From: Jacaranda mimosifolia
Taxonomy: Eukaryota; Streptophyta; Magnoliopsida; Lamiales; Bignoniaceae
Direction of reading: 5' to 3'
Length of the DNA: 64,000 nt
Assembly: GCA_018894105.1 (NCBI GenBank)
Contig: CM032126.1
Location: forward strand, 3,499,001 to 3,563,000
Part shown: one piece after another, positions 1 through 11,889 of the stretch
How the letters are laid out: every line of letters begins with the position of its first letter
Position numbering within the stretch: the stretch's first letter is position 1
Program-made: the position numbers and the translations under genes
The notes under the pieces: model-generated
Database searches by the model: none
Seen by the model: only the letters and a program-made list of their open reading frames with translations
What the model was told of the DNA's origin: nothing

Positions 1-2000
1 AAAAAAATCTTTTTAAATACAAAAAAATATAAATCAACCTACTTTTCATTCCTATAACTTATTATAATCATTACGTTCCAATATTTCATCCAAATACATC
101 ATAAATAACTTTCCAACTTTTGGTAATGCATAAAAACTAGAAATACCTATGGAAATAAAACGGAACGATTTGTAAGAAAGAGCAATGACTTGTGAATTTG
201 AATTTAATGTTTCATGTTTATAAAGGTTACGTTTAGTTGCATTTTGGGCATTTTTTGTTTTGGAAGTTAAATTCGGGAAATGTGTTGATTATTTGGATTT
301 TTTTTTTTTGAAAAAGTATGAAAAAATAAAATTGTTTATTTGAAATTATTTTCATGAGACAAATTTTACTATAAATATCAAATCAATTACTTTTTGGTTA
401 GGTTTATAAGGTGAAATTATATTTTTAAATTTAAGAAATATATGTATATATATGGACCATTGGCATATGCATGCATATATTTGTAATAATTGATCAATGG
501 TTTATAATTAATTTTGTTGTTCATTTATTTTGAAATAATTTATAGTTAAGGAATTAATATGATATAATAATTTGAAGAAATAAATAAAAATTATGAAATC
601 AAAATAATAATATTTTATTATAAATCCATATCTAATGAAAATTAAGCAAAAGAAAATTGTTAAACATATTATTATGCACCATTTGTTTTTTTTTAAAATT
701 TATATAATTAATAATATAAATAGTAATTAGTGAAGTAATATTTGAAAATTTGTTGAAAATATGTTAATTATTGTGTAATTAGTAATATAATTACTAATTT
801 AAATAATATTTTAATAAGACTTTAATTAATAATATATTTACTAGTTAATATACGAGTTAATGATACTACTAATAATATTTTAATAAAATCTGCGATTAAT
901 ATTATATTTACTATTAAATAAAATATTTAGTTAAAAATAAAAAGAGAATAAAATAATATATTACCTATTAAATCCAATAACGTAACTATGCAATATATTT
1001 AACAAATTTACTTTTTAAATAATATATTGAATTATAAAGTAATTATTACATAGAGACCGCTTTTGATAGAATTTGGATAGTAGTGGCTATTGTAATAGTG
1101 GATGATTGTGTAAGATTAGATTATTTATTATTCTGTTTGATAAGAGAGATTGTGATATAAATTAAGTGCAACTATAATCTACTCTAATCTCTTATGCATC
1201 TTTGGTTTGTAGGATTATGTAGATACAAAATAGTTCTACCCCTAATTATTTATCTCCCCTAATTAAATTTACAATAAATAATTAATTATAAATATAAATA
1301 TAAATTTTATTACTTTTCATTCTCCTAACTATCCTTTTAATTCTTATTCTCTTACTTATCAAAACCCTATCTTCTTCATTCTTTTCCAATATTAATCACT
1401 AAATAATATTCTTGTTAATTCGCATTTACCATAAATCAAGATTTTACTTCTTAAATTTATTTTTTTAAAATAAGTTTTTTAAAAATAAAAATAATAAAAT
1501 CCATCAACATCTCAAGAAAATTAAAATCGGCTAATTATGTTGATCAATTAGAAAAGAATATTAGATGAAATTAATTATAAAAATATAATTAACAATTTTG
1601 CTTCTCAAAAAAGTTAGAAAATGAAATTTAGATAATAATATTTTATACAAGAAGTTTTTTTCTATAAAATACGAAATAATTACTGAAAAGATATATGTAT
1701 TAGAAAATTAATTTTTATTATATATAAAAGTCTCATTTTTTTGTTTCGCCTTAAGCCTCCAATTTTATTGAGACGGCCTTGTTTAGCTGCAACCACCAAT
1801 TTTGATGAAAGGTAAATTAATATATATATATATATATTAATGAAAAGAAAATATTTTTTATCGATCTTTTATTTATTTAAGAAAAGATTAATTTGAGATT
1901 TTACATGCAAATATGAATTTTCACTTGGGATAAATACTGTTTCAATAATGCAAAAATAAAAAAGAAAAAAAGAAAAGAAAAGAAAAGAAAGAAAAGGGGA
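1..2000. other. AT-rich intergenic DNA, no gene seen
   Basis: This stretch is very AT-rich, with many short A and T runs and a TA microsatellite near 1820. No reading frame of convincing length or composition is present on either strand. I saw no transposon ends with a target-site duplication. It reads as decayed intergenic DNA. Confidence 0.6.
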
Positions 2001-2009
2001 CAATAATGG

Positions 2010-2470
2010 AATCATGCAATTATTTGGTTTGGGGGGGCGGGGGGAGTTTATTGACGCAATTAATTCATGGGCAGAGCTGACCTTCCCAATCCATGTGAGG
2101 GGGTGCGATTAATTAGTGGCACCCCCCAGGCCGAGATGTCAATCGTGGCTAATTTGATGAACAGTGACGGCCCATTTTAAAATGTGGGCCAGCCCGCCAG
2201 CACAATAGTAAATATCAAACGGCCAACTAGACTCAATTGATACCGTTAATTGAGGCTAATTGAGTAAATCAAATGGCCCCAGAAGAGATGGGACAAGAGT
2301 TGGGGATGAGAGAAAAGAGAGGCGATTGTTGCATGAGAGAGAGAGAGAGAGAGGGTGGAAGAATGTTGCAGAAATTTAGGGGTGGGCGGGATCGGTCCCC
2401 CTTGGGGGTACCCACAAGGACTCGAGTATCATTTTTTGATACCCGATTCCCAACCCTCATTTGATGGGGA
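2010..2470. other. GC-richer intergenic patch, unresolved
   Basis: This patch stands out from its AT-rich surroundings. It has a G run near 2030-2045, a GA microsatellite near 2335-2352 and several GGCC/CCCC motifs. Short overlapping frames on both strands (2269-2464) look like composition artefacts. It may be a transposon fragment, but I found no paired ends. Confidence 0.3.
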
Positions 2471-3889
2471 TACTCTCAAAATTCCTCACTAAATTTTTTA
2501 TATATTTTTAATAAATAAAAATTTAAATTTTGTTAATTTATTTTTTATTTTCATCGTGAATTAATTGATAGCACTATATTTAATTATTCACAAGTTCTAA
2601 ATTCAACCTCATATATAATTTTAAAATTTAAATATAAATATTAATATCTAATATATGATATATATCATATATTGACAATAATATTTTGTCAATATATTAT
2701 CATCCTCTATTCATCACAAATTTACAATTCAACTTCACACTTCACATTTTCACAATATCATAATAATATTTTATCAGAAGTCACAACTCACAAAAGCATT
2801 AAATCCAAACATTTGAACAAATTCCAAAATAAAACCAACAAATTAGTTATTATTAGTTATTTCGGTAATGGGCTATTATTAGTTATTTGAATTTCTTTTC
2901 CAATTTGGGTTGGGCATGGGCTACTAAAGTGAGTCCAAAGGGTTGAGCTTTATAATTATTTTTCAAGTTTCATTCAAAAACCTGAAACCCAAAATGATGA
3001 TCCAAAACACTTCAATTAAATGTAAAATACTTAGTAATGTAATTTATTTATTTTTTTAAAAAAAGTAAGACAATCACCTTTTTTGACTAAAGGTAGAGTC
3101 ATCCCTGATAAGACGGACAATAAATTATCGTTACAGTGGAATATAGGTAATTTTGTTAAATGTTTATATCAAAGCTATTTTAATTACTCAAGGTAATGAG
3201 TAAGAGATGAAATATAAAATAAAATAAAATAATTCAAACTACATAATAAATACAAAAAATGGGACCAAGTCACTTTTTCCCAAGAATATGCCTTTAAGAA
3301 ATTGGGTTTTGCATTAACAACCTAGAAGCCCAAGTATATTTTTCATATAATCTAGATTGATTTGATTCGACTTTATCCATGACTCAAATAGTCGTTAACT
3401 CGTTACCCATTTAAACATCTATCATTTAAAAGTTGAAATTGAATCATTTCAGAGTTGATTTACTTACACTATAAATAAATAAATAAATAAATTAGTGACA
3501 AAATAATAAACAACACTATAGAGATTGTCATTAATTACATATATGAAGTGACAAAAAATTTCATGTTGTCACTTTAATGATTTTTAAAAATTTAATAGCA
3601 ATAAGAATAATATTCAAATTGTTATCATTGATAATTAATGACACATTTATATTCACAATTTATGACAATAAAAATTTTATCATAAATAATTATTATCAGA
3701 TTATTGGTATTAAAGAATTTCACACCCCAACGTAACTTTTTATGAATTACTGAACACAAGTTCAATTTAATCTCACTCAGGATCATGCCACTATTTTGCA
3801 AATAGAAGGAAAAAGAAAACATGCATGACAGTATTCATTGGCACCACAATAATTTGCAAACCAGCCTAATCCAAAGGGTAATAATATGC
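2471..3889. other. AT-rich intergenic DNA
   Basis: No supported gene. There is a short AAAT microsatellite near 3473-3492. An RY-type motif (CATGCATG) lies at 3820-3827, about 950 bases upstream of the LEA start, but it is too distant to assign with confidence. Confidence 0.5.
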
Positions 3890-4093
3890 GGTCCAGTGGC
3901 ATATAGTCCAATGATATCAATCTTTTTGATTATATAGAAGGTCTCAAGTTTGAGTCTGAATGAGCTTTTTGTGTACTTTATATGTATTTAATTATATTAT
4001 TTATCTTTAATTTACTTGATTTGAAAATAGGATAATATTAATTTGTTCAAAAAATAAAAAATTTATCATTTGTAATATTCTCTTAAAAAAAAA
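3890..4093 (+). mobile_element. tRNA-derived SINE, copy 1 (full length)
   Basis: About 204 bases. The 5' half is tRNA-like, with the pattern TGGCATATAGTCCAATGATA followed by a B-box-like GTCTCAAGTTTGAGTCT. An AT-rich body follows and the 3' end runs into an A tract. The flanks carry a similar direct repeat, GTAATAATATGC at 3878-3889 and GTAATAATATATATGC at 4094-4109, as expected of a target-site duplication. The copy at 21193-21394 shares both the 5' head and the 3' tail (ATTTGTTnAAA, then CATTTGTnATnnTCTCT, then A tract). The family is recognised by structure only; I cannot name it. Confidence 0.7.
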
Positions 4094-4105
4094 GTAATAA
4101 TATAT

Positions 4106-4448
4106 ATGCAACTATTGGTAGAACATTATTTATTCTACCATTAACCAGAACCTAAAATCAGCCAAAAATGTATTATTCAACAACTATTCTAGTATCTTAA
4201 CCTATTAGAAGTTGTAGGATAAACTCCGCCGATATTTTCTTTCAACAAATTAATATTATTTTATTTTCAAATCAAGTAAATTAAAATATAAATAATACAA
4301 TTAAATACATATATATATACATGCAACTACTGGTAGAACATTATTTATTCTACCATCGAACCAGAACCTAAAATCAGCCAAAAATGTATTATTCAACAAC
4401 CATTCTAGTATCTTAACCTATAAGAAGTTGTAGGATAAACTCCGCCGA
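4106..4448. repeat. Direct duplication split by a partial SINE, upstream of the LEA gene
   Basis: A segment of about 127 bases at 4106-4232 is repeated almost exactly at 4321-4448. Both copies begin ATGCAACTA and end CTCCGCCGA. Between them, 4233-4320 is the 3' part of the SINE family in reverse orientation, matching the reverse complement of about 3980-4052. The arrangement is therefore SINE(+), copy 1, partial SINE(-), copy 2. The second copy ends about 330 bases upstream of the LEA start codon. Confidence 0.75.
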
Positions 4449-4449
4449 C
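4444..4449 (+). promoter_or_regulatory. Putative DRE/CRT core (GCCGAC)
   Basis: GCCGAC matches the RCCGAC core bound by DREB/CBF factors. It is created at the 3' end of the second duplicated copy; the first copy reads GCCGAT at the same place. It is 327 bases upstream of the LEA ATG, and many LEA genes respond to cold and drought. This is inferred from the motif only. Confidence 0.4.
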
Positions 4450-4510
4450 ACCGTACCACCCTCCGAGGCTCGAAACTTCCAATGGTTTGATCCGCTCTGT
4501 AATAAAAACA

Positions 4511-4517
4511 ACGTGGC
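4511..4517 (+). promoter_or_regulatory. Putative ABRE (ACGTGGC)
   Basis: ACGTGGC is the classical ABA-response element core and lies 265 bases upstream of the LEA start codon. With the DRE core 60 bases away, it fits the seed- and stress-induced expression expected of ECP63/DC-8-type LEA genes. No binding evidence is available. Confidence 0.45.
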
Positions 4518-4775
4518 AAATGTTAAACGGGTGCATCATTTGCAATGCAGTACTTCGTGTCTTCCTCAGGGATGCCCAACGAAATTCAAAATTACAGGTG
4601 TCACGACAGAGAATCTGTGAATCAGTTCATAAATCTATCTCACTCCCGCTCAAACAAATCCCCATCAAAAATTGAGAATTTCTCAAGTTCCTAACGCACA
4701 TTTAATCTATTATACTTTAATTTTCTAATTGCTTGTGTTTCAAGAGTTTTTTGCGAGCGTACAGAAAGGATAAAC

Positions 4776-6508
4776 ATGGCGTCAAGGCAAGCGGCGAAAG
4801 AAGAGAGAGCTGAAGCGGCTGCGAGGACCGCGGCGGACGAGCTCAGCGAAGTGAACAGAGAAAGAGAAAGGGAAGGTCAATTAATGGAAGGCCAGAAAGA
4901 AGAGAGGGGTCCTGGTGTAATTGGAGGCTTAATCAGATCAGTTCAGGGGACAGTGGAACATGCTAAAGAAGCTGTTATGGGTAAGTCCCATGAAGCCGCC
5001 GAGAGGACCCGCGAGACTACGGAGGAAGCTGCCGAGAGAGGGAGGGAAGGGAAGGATTCTGCCGCCCAGAAAGGGGCCGAGTACAGAGATTACATGGCGG
5101 AGAAAGCTAAGGAAACAAAGGATTCTGCTGCCCAGAAAGCTAGCGAGGCGGCGGAGAAAGCAAAATACACCAAGGACACCACCGCTGGGAAGATTGGTGA
5201 GTATAAGGATTATGCTGCGGAGAAGACAAAAGAAACTGCAGACTCCGCAGCGGAGAAGGCGAAACAGGCGAAAGACGCCACCGCCGGGAAGATGGGAGAG
5301 TACAAAGATTATATGGCGGATAAGGCAAAGGAGACACAGGATTCGGCTGTGGCGAAAGGACGTGAATATAAAGACTATGCAGCTGAGAAGGCGAGAGAGA
5401 CCAAGGACTCAACGATGCAGAAGACAGGGGAGTACAAAGATTGTGCTGCGGATAAGGCGAAACAAGCGAAGGATGCAACAATGGAGAAGGGGAAAGAAGC
5501 TCAAGATACCACAACGGATAAAGCAAAAGAAGCCAAAGATACCACAATGGAGAAAGCTGGAGAGTACAAGGACTATACTGCTGAAAAAGCCAAAGAAGGG
5601 AAAGATACTACAGTTGGGAAGATTGGTGAATTGAAGGACTCGGCAGCTGATGCGGCGAGGAGGGCTATGGATTACCTGACTGGCAAGAAAGAGGAGACTA
5701 AAATGAAGGCACAAGAAACTGGTGAAGCCGCAAAACAGAAGACGGAAGAGACTACAGAGGCAGCCAAGGTTAGCCGCTTATAAATTTCAGCTTTATTAAG
5801 CCCAGTGGCCGCAGTCGGGGTCGTAGTTTTGTTTTATGTAGTCTTTAATTTGTTTCTATGATAGTCCAATAAAGCATTTGCAACTTTGCGATAGTAATGA
5901 AAAGATCATCTTTTTACCCGTCAGGAGAGTATGTAATCTTTAGTACTGTATTCTATTTGCAATATATAGGGGAAGTATGAAGAGACGAAGGAAGAAGCGA
6001 GAAGAAAAATGGAAGAGATGAAGATCGAAGGAGAACGTGACCGAGCTGAGGCCGCAGCTGAAAGGTAGTCAGAAGCAATTCTTCATGTAATGATTTACAA
6101 TTAATAATTCTTGGAGTCCTACTGAAGTGGAATATTGCTATGTCTGGATTAATCAGAGGCACGAGCGCCGGTGGAGGCGGCGGAATCCTGGGCGCCTTGG
6201 GCAGCGTGAAGGATGCCATCAAAGATAAGCTGACGCCCCACCCAACCGAAACGAGGGAGGAGAAGGATAAGGCTACGCGGGTTTCATATGGAGGACTGGG
6301 GCAGCCGGAGACGGGGCAGAGATTAGCGGTGGACGAGGAGGGAACGCCGGTGGTGATGGAGGTGGATGTGGCGGAAACGCCAGTGGGAGCCACGGCGTCC
6401 GCCCTGAAAGACGCGGATCAAATGACGGGTCAGACATTCAACGACGTCGGACGTCTGGACGAGGAGGGCGTTGTGCGTGTGCGGGTGGACCGCCCCGGAA
6501 AGATGTGA
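4776..6508 (+). CDS. ECP63: Late embryogenesis abundant protein, ECP63/DC-8-like (LEA_4 repeats)
   Basis: Three exons join in phase: 4776-5768, 5970-6064 and 6157-6508, giving 479 residues. The N-terminus (MASRQAAKEERAEAA) is the charged head of carrot DC-8/Arabidopsis ECP63 proteins. Residues about 70-310 are tandem 11-mer LEA_4 repeats rich in Ala, Lys, Glu and Thr (units such as EYKDYAAEKAKETKD), predicted to fold into amphipathic helices on drying. After a Gly run, the third exon has the family motif GILGALGSVKDAIKDKL and a C-terminus ending in GKM. The protein is soluble, highly hydrophilic and very likely protects seed-cell components during desiccation. The exon 3 start follows the AG at 6155-6156, the one nearby acceptor that keeps the frame. 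ABRE and DRE motifs lie upstream. Confident for family; the orthologue name rests on domain layout and neighbours. Confidence 0.9.
5769..5969 (+). other. LEA intron 1 with in-frame stop and AATAAA
   Basis: Reading through the donor adds four codons (VSRL) and then a stop. A canonical AATAAA lies at 5868-5873 within the intron. If used, it would give a shorter LEA protein of 335 residues lacking the Gly-rich C-terminal domain. Confidence 0.35.
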
Positions 6509-9252
6509 TTAATTTTGTATCTGTCTGAACGAGAAAGCTTATACAAGGTTACCTGTATTTTGGTTTCGTTATTTTGTAAGCAATTTCTGGGGTTTTAACT
6601 GGGCTTTTTTGAGGGCGACATGATGTAAAATATTCAGTATGCTTGTTTTTATTTTAACGAATATATTTCCTTTTATTTATATTTTATACACACATGTTGG
6701 ATCAAAGTTCGCATTCAAAAGTAATATGTCATATTTAAATTCGATTCAAGAATCATCGAATTTGTAGTTGGAATAACCATATTCGCATCCAAATAAAGGT
6801 CGGGTATCCATCATATGTTCGAAAAAGTCCAAAGTTGCTAAGCTAAAAATTTAGTAGAATTTAAATTCAAAACAATCATTCTTTAAAAAAAAAAATACAC
6901 AACAAATTAATGAATAAATTTTTAAATCTATTGATCACTTAAAAGCAACAATAGAATTTAACTTAATCACATTCATTCACTAAATCATTACATTTTAAGT
7001 TATGTTGTTGATAGTAGTACTTATTTGGCATTATAAATACAAAGTTATACTTGATTATTCAATCAACTAACTATAAACTTAAAGTTTTATAAAAAGAAAC
7101 TCATTTTGATCAAATCAATATTTGTATTGCATTCTTGCCATATTATTGCATTCGGCTTCTACTCATTATTCTTCCCACATCATTTTTTGTTATAAAAATA
7201 GAGAAACAAGTAATGTAATTATGATATAAATAAGTTCAAAATCTAATAATTTATATGAAAAACACCTGATTTGATACATTGTGTAGGAGTTCATTACTTC
7301 TTTCATCCAAATATCCACATTGACATTATTATAAGACCTTATATATATATATAATACTATATATGCATAATATTAAATATATTCAGATTCGAATTATTAA
7401 TAGATCGGATCGAATCATATCCATGTTCGCTCTATTATTTCAGATTATAAACTTTTTTAATGAAATTATATCAGTAAAATCTTTTATCAATTAAATTTTT
7501 AAATAATCGGATCGAATTCGAATTAAAATCCACTATATTATCAACATATGAGATAATGGATATGCTTGGTTGGGTGGCAGCCCAATCAATCTTTTTCAGT
7601 GCAATCATTAAGAGTGATGGGCGGAAAAAAGTACATTGGGCCAAATTACCTTTGACCCCACGTCCTTTTTGTCATTTTCCAAGATTTAGCCAATGAGATT
7701 TCACGTTACGAACAAAGTATGTTCAATTATAGACTGCGATGTTTGTGTTCCTATATGTTCATGTTTTTCTCGTGAGGGACAAATGATTACTAATTCCTTT
7801 TTTAAGTACTTTTGTCACCGTAAAAATCTCCAAGTGTGTGTTTATTATTTGTGACTTATAAGGTTAACACATGTACTAATGGTAGGATGGCAAGATTTTA
7901 AGATTTCACTCATGTAAAGCCAATATACCAAGGCTCTATTTGGTATTGTTCTGTCTCGATCTCAATTTCGATCACCAACTTAGTAATGTTTTTCCAATTG
8001 ATCTTCAATTGAAGAACTAACAATGAATGTGATGGTCCATTCGTTAGGGTGATAATTCAAAGTACAAGAAGTTATTTTCAAAATATATTCAAGCTAGTAA
8101 CCCTAATGCTTAATAAGATTCATTTAGATGTTCAATCTATTGATAGATTAATGCGCTAGATGTATATATTGATTAAGTGATGTATATGTCTGTTTAATTA
8201 GCATTGTCTGAACAATTTCGTTTAGAAAATGCACTTGACCAGGGCCACCGTTCAAATAAATTGTAAAGTCACATCAATTTCAATCACTATATTCCAAAAT
8301 ACTAGTCATGTATTAAATGATATTTGTTAAAATTAATTTCATGTTTTGTGTTTGTTTTTCGGTGCTTATTTGGCCGATTTATGTTGGAAAAAAGGATAAC
8401 TTACCTCTTGGTAGGCTTATATAAAAAACTACACATGCATGGCCTAGCTCTAGCCTGTGTGTATATATCGTTTTGGACAATATAAATTAAGAACTTTAAC
8501 TTTTATTTCTTAATTTATTTCCTTTTATTCCAATTTTAATTAATAGGTAAATCAAATTATTATACATGATAGATTAAGTGGACGGATGCGTCTGTTGATT
8601 AAGTAATATCTCACAAAACGATATGTCTATTTGATGAACTACGATTAAATGAAACGTGTTATTCAAATGGATTGTAAAGTCACAATGATTTAATTATTCT
8701 ATTCCAATTTGGTTAGTCAAATCTTAAAATAATATTTGTCAAGATTTAATATCCTACAATAAATTTTCAGTACTTTCTTGGCTGGTTTAAGATATCCCAA
8801 AACAAGGTAAAGTACAAAAAATACGGGAACACCATTAAATGTCCTTACATAGACCCTTCTCTCATAAAATGGAAAGAATCAAGTTTTTAAGGTAAGTTTT
8901 AATTACCAACCATTTTAAGATATTTCCATCAATAAAAACCTTTCCGAAAACAAAGTGTCCTTTCAAAATAATACTAAAAGATACATACAAATTAACAGAA
9001 AGTTTAGCCAAGATTTTGCCGCATTTGTTCCTACAACGTAGTATTTACTTGTGTCCGTATTACAACCATCCGTTATTACATGCATCCTGTATTTAAATTA
9101 CGTGTCTATAACAAGATATTACCCATGCTTTATACATGATTTGAGACCACATTCTTGGAAATTGCTGATTCACAGATTCACTCTCCTTCTATAAGACTAT
9201 CAAGCCTCAGAAGTGGGAAAAATAATAAGAGTGGTGGCAATTGAATATATTG
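6509..9252. other. Intergenic region between LEA and TauE/SafE genes
   Basis: About 2.7 kb, AT-rich, with no coding signal on either strand. The first part must hold the LEA 3' UTR. The last few hundred bases hold the TauE/SafE promoter and 5' UTR, which I cannot delimit. No paired transposon ends were found. Confidence 0.5.
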
Positions 9253-11889
9253 ATGAAGACCATGGCTGCAAGAGGGCTGCTGATATACCTGCTGACAGGC
9301 TTCTCTTTGGCAGTTCTTTCTGCCTATTTCATCAACAATTACTATGGCAGTAATGCAAAACCTTTGCTTCTTTCATCTTCATATGGATCCGAAGCAAAAG
9401 TTTGGCCTGTAAGTCTATCACTTTGTCTTTTTAGTTAATCATAAGTTCTTACAAGATTTCTCGTACTTTGCTAATATGGGCTTTTTCGTTTTCTTTAGGA
9501 ATTAAAGTTTAGTTGGAGAATTGTGTTGGCAACTGTAATAGGATTTTTGGGCTCAGCCTGTGGAACTGTGGGTGGGGTTGGTGGGGGTGGCATTTTTGTC
9601 CCAATGCTAACTCTGATTGTTGGCTTTGATGCAAAGTCTGCGGCAGCTATTTCCAAATGTAAGAACTAATTAGCGTAATCTTTAATCCCTTTTTCTTGAA
9701 TGTTCAGATTTTAACGTACAGCCCAGAAACTAATGCTGAAGATTGAGTTTTTTTTTTTTTTTTATATAATAATATTCTCCAATGCAGGCATGATAATGGG
9801 GGCATCAGCTTCTTCAGTTTACTACAATTTGAGGGTGCCCCATCCCTGCCGAGAAGCGCCAATCATAGACTATAAATTGGCTCTTTTGTTCCAGCCGATG
9901 CTCATGCTTGGCATCACCATTGGCGTGGCTTTGAGCGTTGTCTTCCCCTATTGGCTTATCACTGTCTTAATCATAATCTTGTTCTTGGGTACGGAATTAC
10001 TAAAAGAATGTAGCATACAACAATGTTGGCTGTAATAATTCTGTTTTTAAGTATTTTTCTTTGCTGCAAAAACAGGGACTTCTTCCAGGTCTTTTGCTAA
10101 GGCGATTAAGATGTGGAAGGATGAAACTGTTTTGAAGGTTAGTTGCACTAATTTGGTGGCCCTTTAAAAATGGTTATCAGTTTTTTTCAATTGTCTTAAT
10201 TTTTCATCTTCGGGTTGTGATAGATGCAGACGGCCTTTCTTCAGAACCAAACAACAGCCCATTCTAATGGGGACTGTAAGTAACTTGAATGTTAATCGTT
10301 TGTCTTAAATTTAAGAAAAAGGCAGATTTGAGCATTATCCGAACTTTATTTTTTCCTTTGATCAGGTGTAATTGATGCCGACTATAAGCCATTGGTACCC
10401 GAAGAGGAGAAGAGAACATTGGTGAGAGCATATTAGTTTATATATATACCATTCTTCCTTGGTTCTTTCCTTAATGTGTTGGTTTCAAACTGTTATTTAT
10501 GTTCTTCACATCAGGAAATTATGAGGGACAACCTTAATATCAAAGGAATATCAGTCCTCCTACTTGTCTGGATTTGCTTTTTGCTTCTTCAAGTGTTCAA
10601 GGCAAGTTTATATGAACTATGTTTCTGTCTGAATTTGTACAAAATTACTAACATCTAAGGTAATTAACAACCTCAAGTGGTTTTGGTTCACAGAATGAAA
10701 CAAAAGCTTGTAGCCGATTATACTGGGTGCTCAACTTTTTACAGGTAATTAAAGGTCTCTTTAGTTGAATTTCTTCAAATTCTTGGAGCAATGAATCTAA
10801 TTATCCAAGTTTTACTCTCTGTTTCCATCTTCTCAGTTACCTGTTGCTCTTGCCGTGTTTGGGTACCAATGTGTTAAACTGTACAAGGAAAGCAAGAAAA
10901 AGAACGTGGTTGGAAATCCAGAACCAATATGTGAAGCAACAATAGAATGGACTGGTCTGAATCTTGCATTTTGTGCCTTTTGTGGCCTCCTAGGAGGCAC
11001 CGTCGGCGGCTTGTTGGGCTCCGGTGGTGGTTTCATTCTCGGCCCTCTTTTGCTTGAGATTGGAGTGATCCCTCAGGTATGATCTTTTTCTATAGCAGAT
11101 CGTGTCGTACTACCCATTTAGATATATATTCAAGTGGATTATAAACTGTTGAATTATACATAATAATATCACGTATGGTTGTTTTTGTAGTGGGTTGTGT
11201 CGTACTGCTTATTTAGATATATATTCAAGTGGGTTATGAACTGTTAAATTATACGTGATAATATTAGCATTTTACTTTACAAATCATCCGAACTAAACTC
11301 TTGCAATCCTAGAGTTGAATCTATTGATTTCAATCAGCCCCTTTTCAAACAATGTCCTCTATATTTCAGGTGGCAAGTGCCACAGCAACATTTGTGATGA
11401 TGTTCTCCTCATCTTTATCTGTGGTGGAGTTTTACCTCCTCAAGAGATTCCCCATGCCCTATGGTATTTTCTTTCCTTTCTTTCAGTCAACAAATATTTT
11501 TCCTTATTTCCACACTTTTCCTTTTCAATTTAAATAATTGGCACGTGATCCACGTGGAATATTTCTATTTGCAGCTTTGTACATGATGACGGTGTCAGTC
11601 TTGGCTGGTTTCTGGGGCCAATTTTTCATAAGAAAACTGGTGACAATCCTCAAGAGGGCTTCTCTCATTGTGTTCATCCTGTCCAGTGTCATTGTCGCCA
11701 GCGCCCTCACAATGGGTAATTATATCAAATTAATTTAAGTCCCATTTTTCTAAAGAAAAATTTTCCTCATTTTATATTTTTCTTTTTCTTTTTCTTTTTT
11801 GGACAGGCATTGTCGGGTTGGATAAAAGTATCAAGATGATAAATAATCATGAATTCATGGGATTCCTAGATTTTTGCAGCAGCCAATAA
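9253..11889 (+). CDS. Sulfite exporter TauE/SafE family protein
   Basis: Twelve exons join in phase: 9253-9408, 9499-9658, 9788-9988, 10076-10137, 10224-10275, 10366-10421, 10515-10601, 10694-10744, 10837-11076, 11370-11463, 11575-11715 and 11807-11889, giving 460 residues. It is a multi-pass membrane protein with the two inverted halves of the TauE/SafE (DUF81) family. Each half opens with a Gly-rich loop: [14 protein letters not shown] at residues 74-87 and [14 protein letters not shown] at 328-341. A cytosolic hydrophilic stretch lies between them, from about residue 155. An N-terminal hydrophobic segment may be a signal anchor. Bacterial relatives export sulfite or organosulfonates; the plant substrate is not established, so transport of sulfur anions is only inferred. 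The seventh intron (10602-10693) starts with GC rather than GT. Confidence 0.9.
11102..11265 (+). repeat. Tandem duplication in TauE/SafE intron 9
   Basis: Two diverged copies of a unit of about 68 bases, at 11102-11169 and 11197-11265, both starting GTGTCGTACT and both containing TTTAGATATATATTCAAGTG. They lie wholly inside the intron 11077-11369. Confidence 0.75.

Noticed and set aside
4960..5714. Long frames overlapping the LEA exon on both strands (4960-5634 plus, 5140-5547 and 5409-5714 minus)
   Set aside because: They are shadows of the repetitive LEA coding sequence. Only the 4776 frame shows family motifs and joins correctly to downstream exons.
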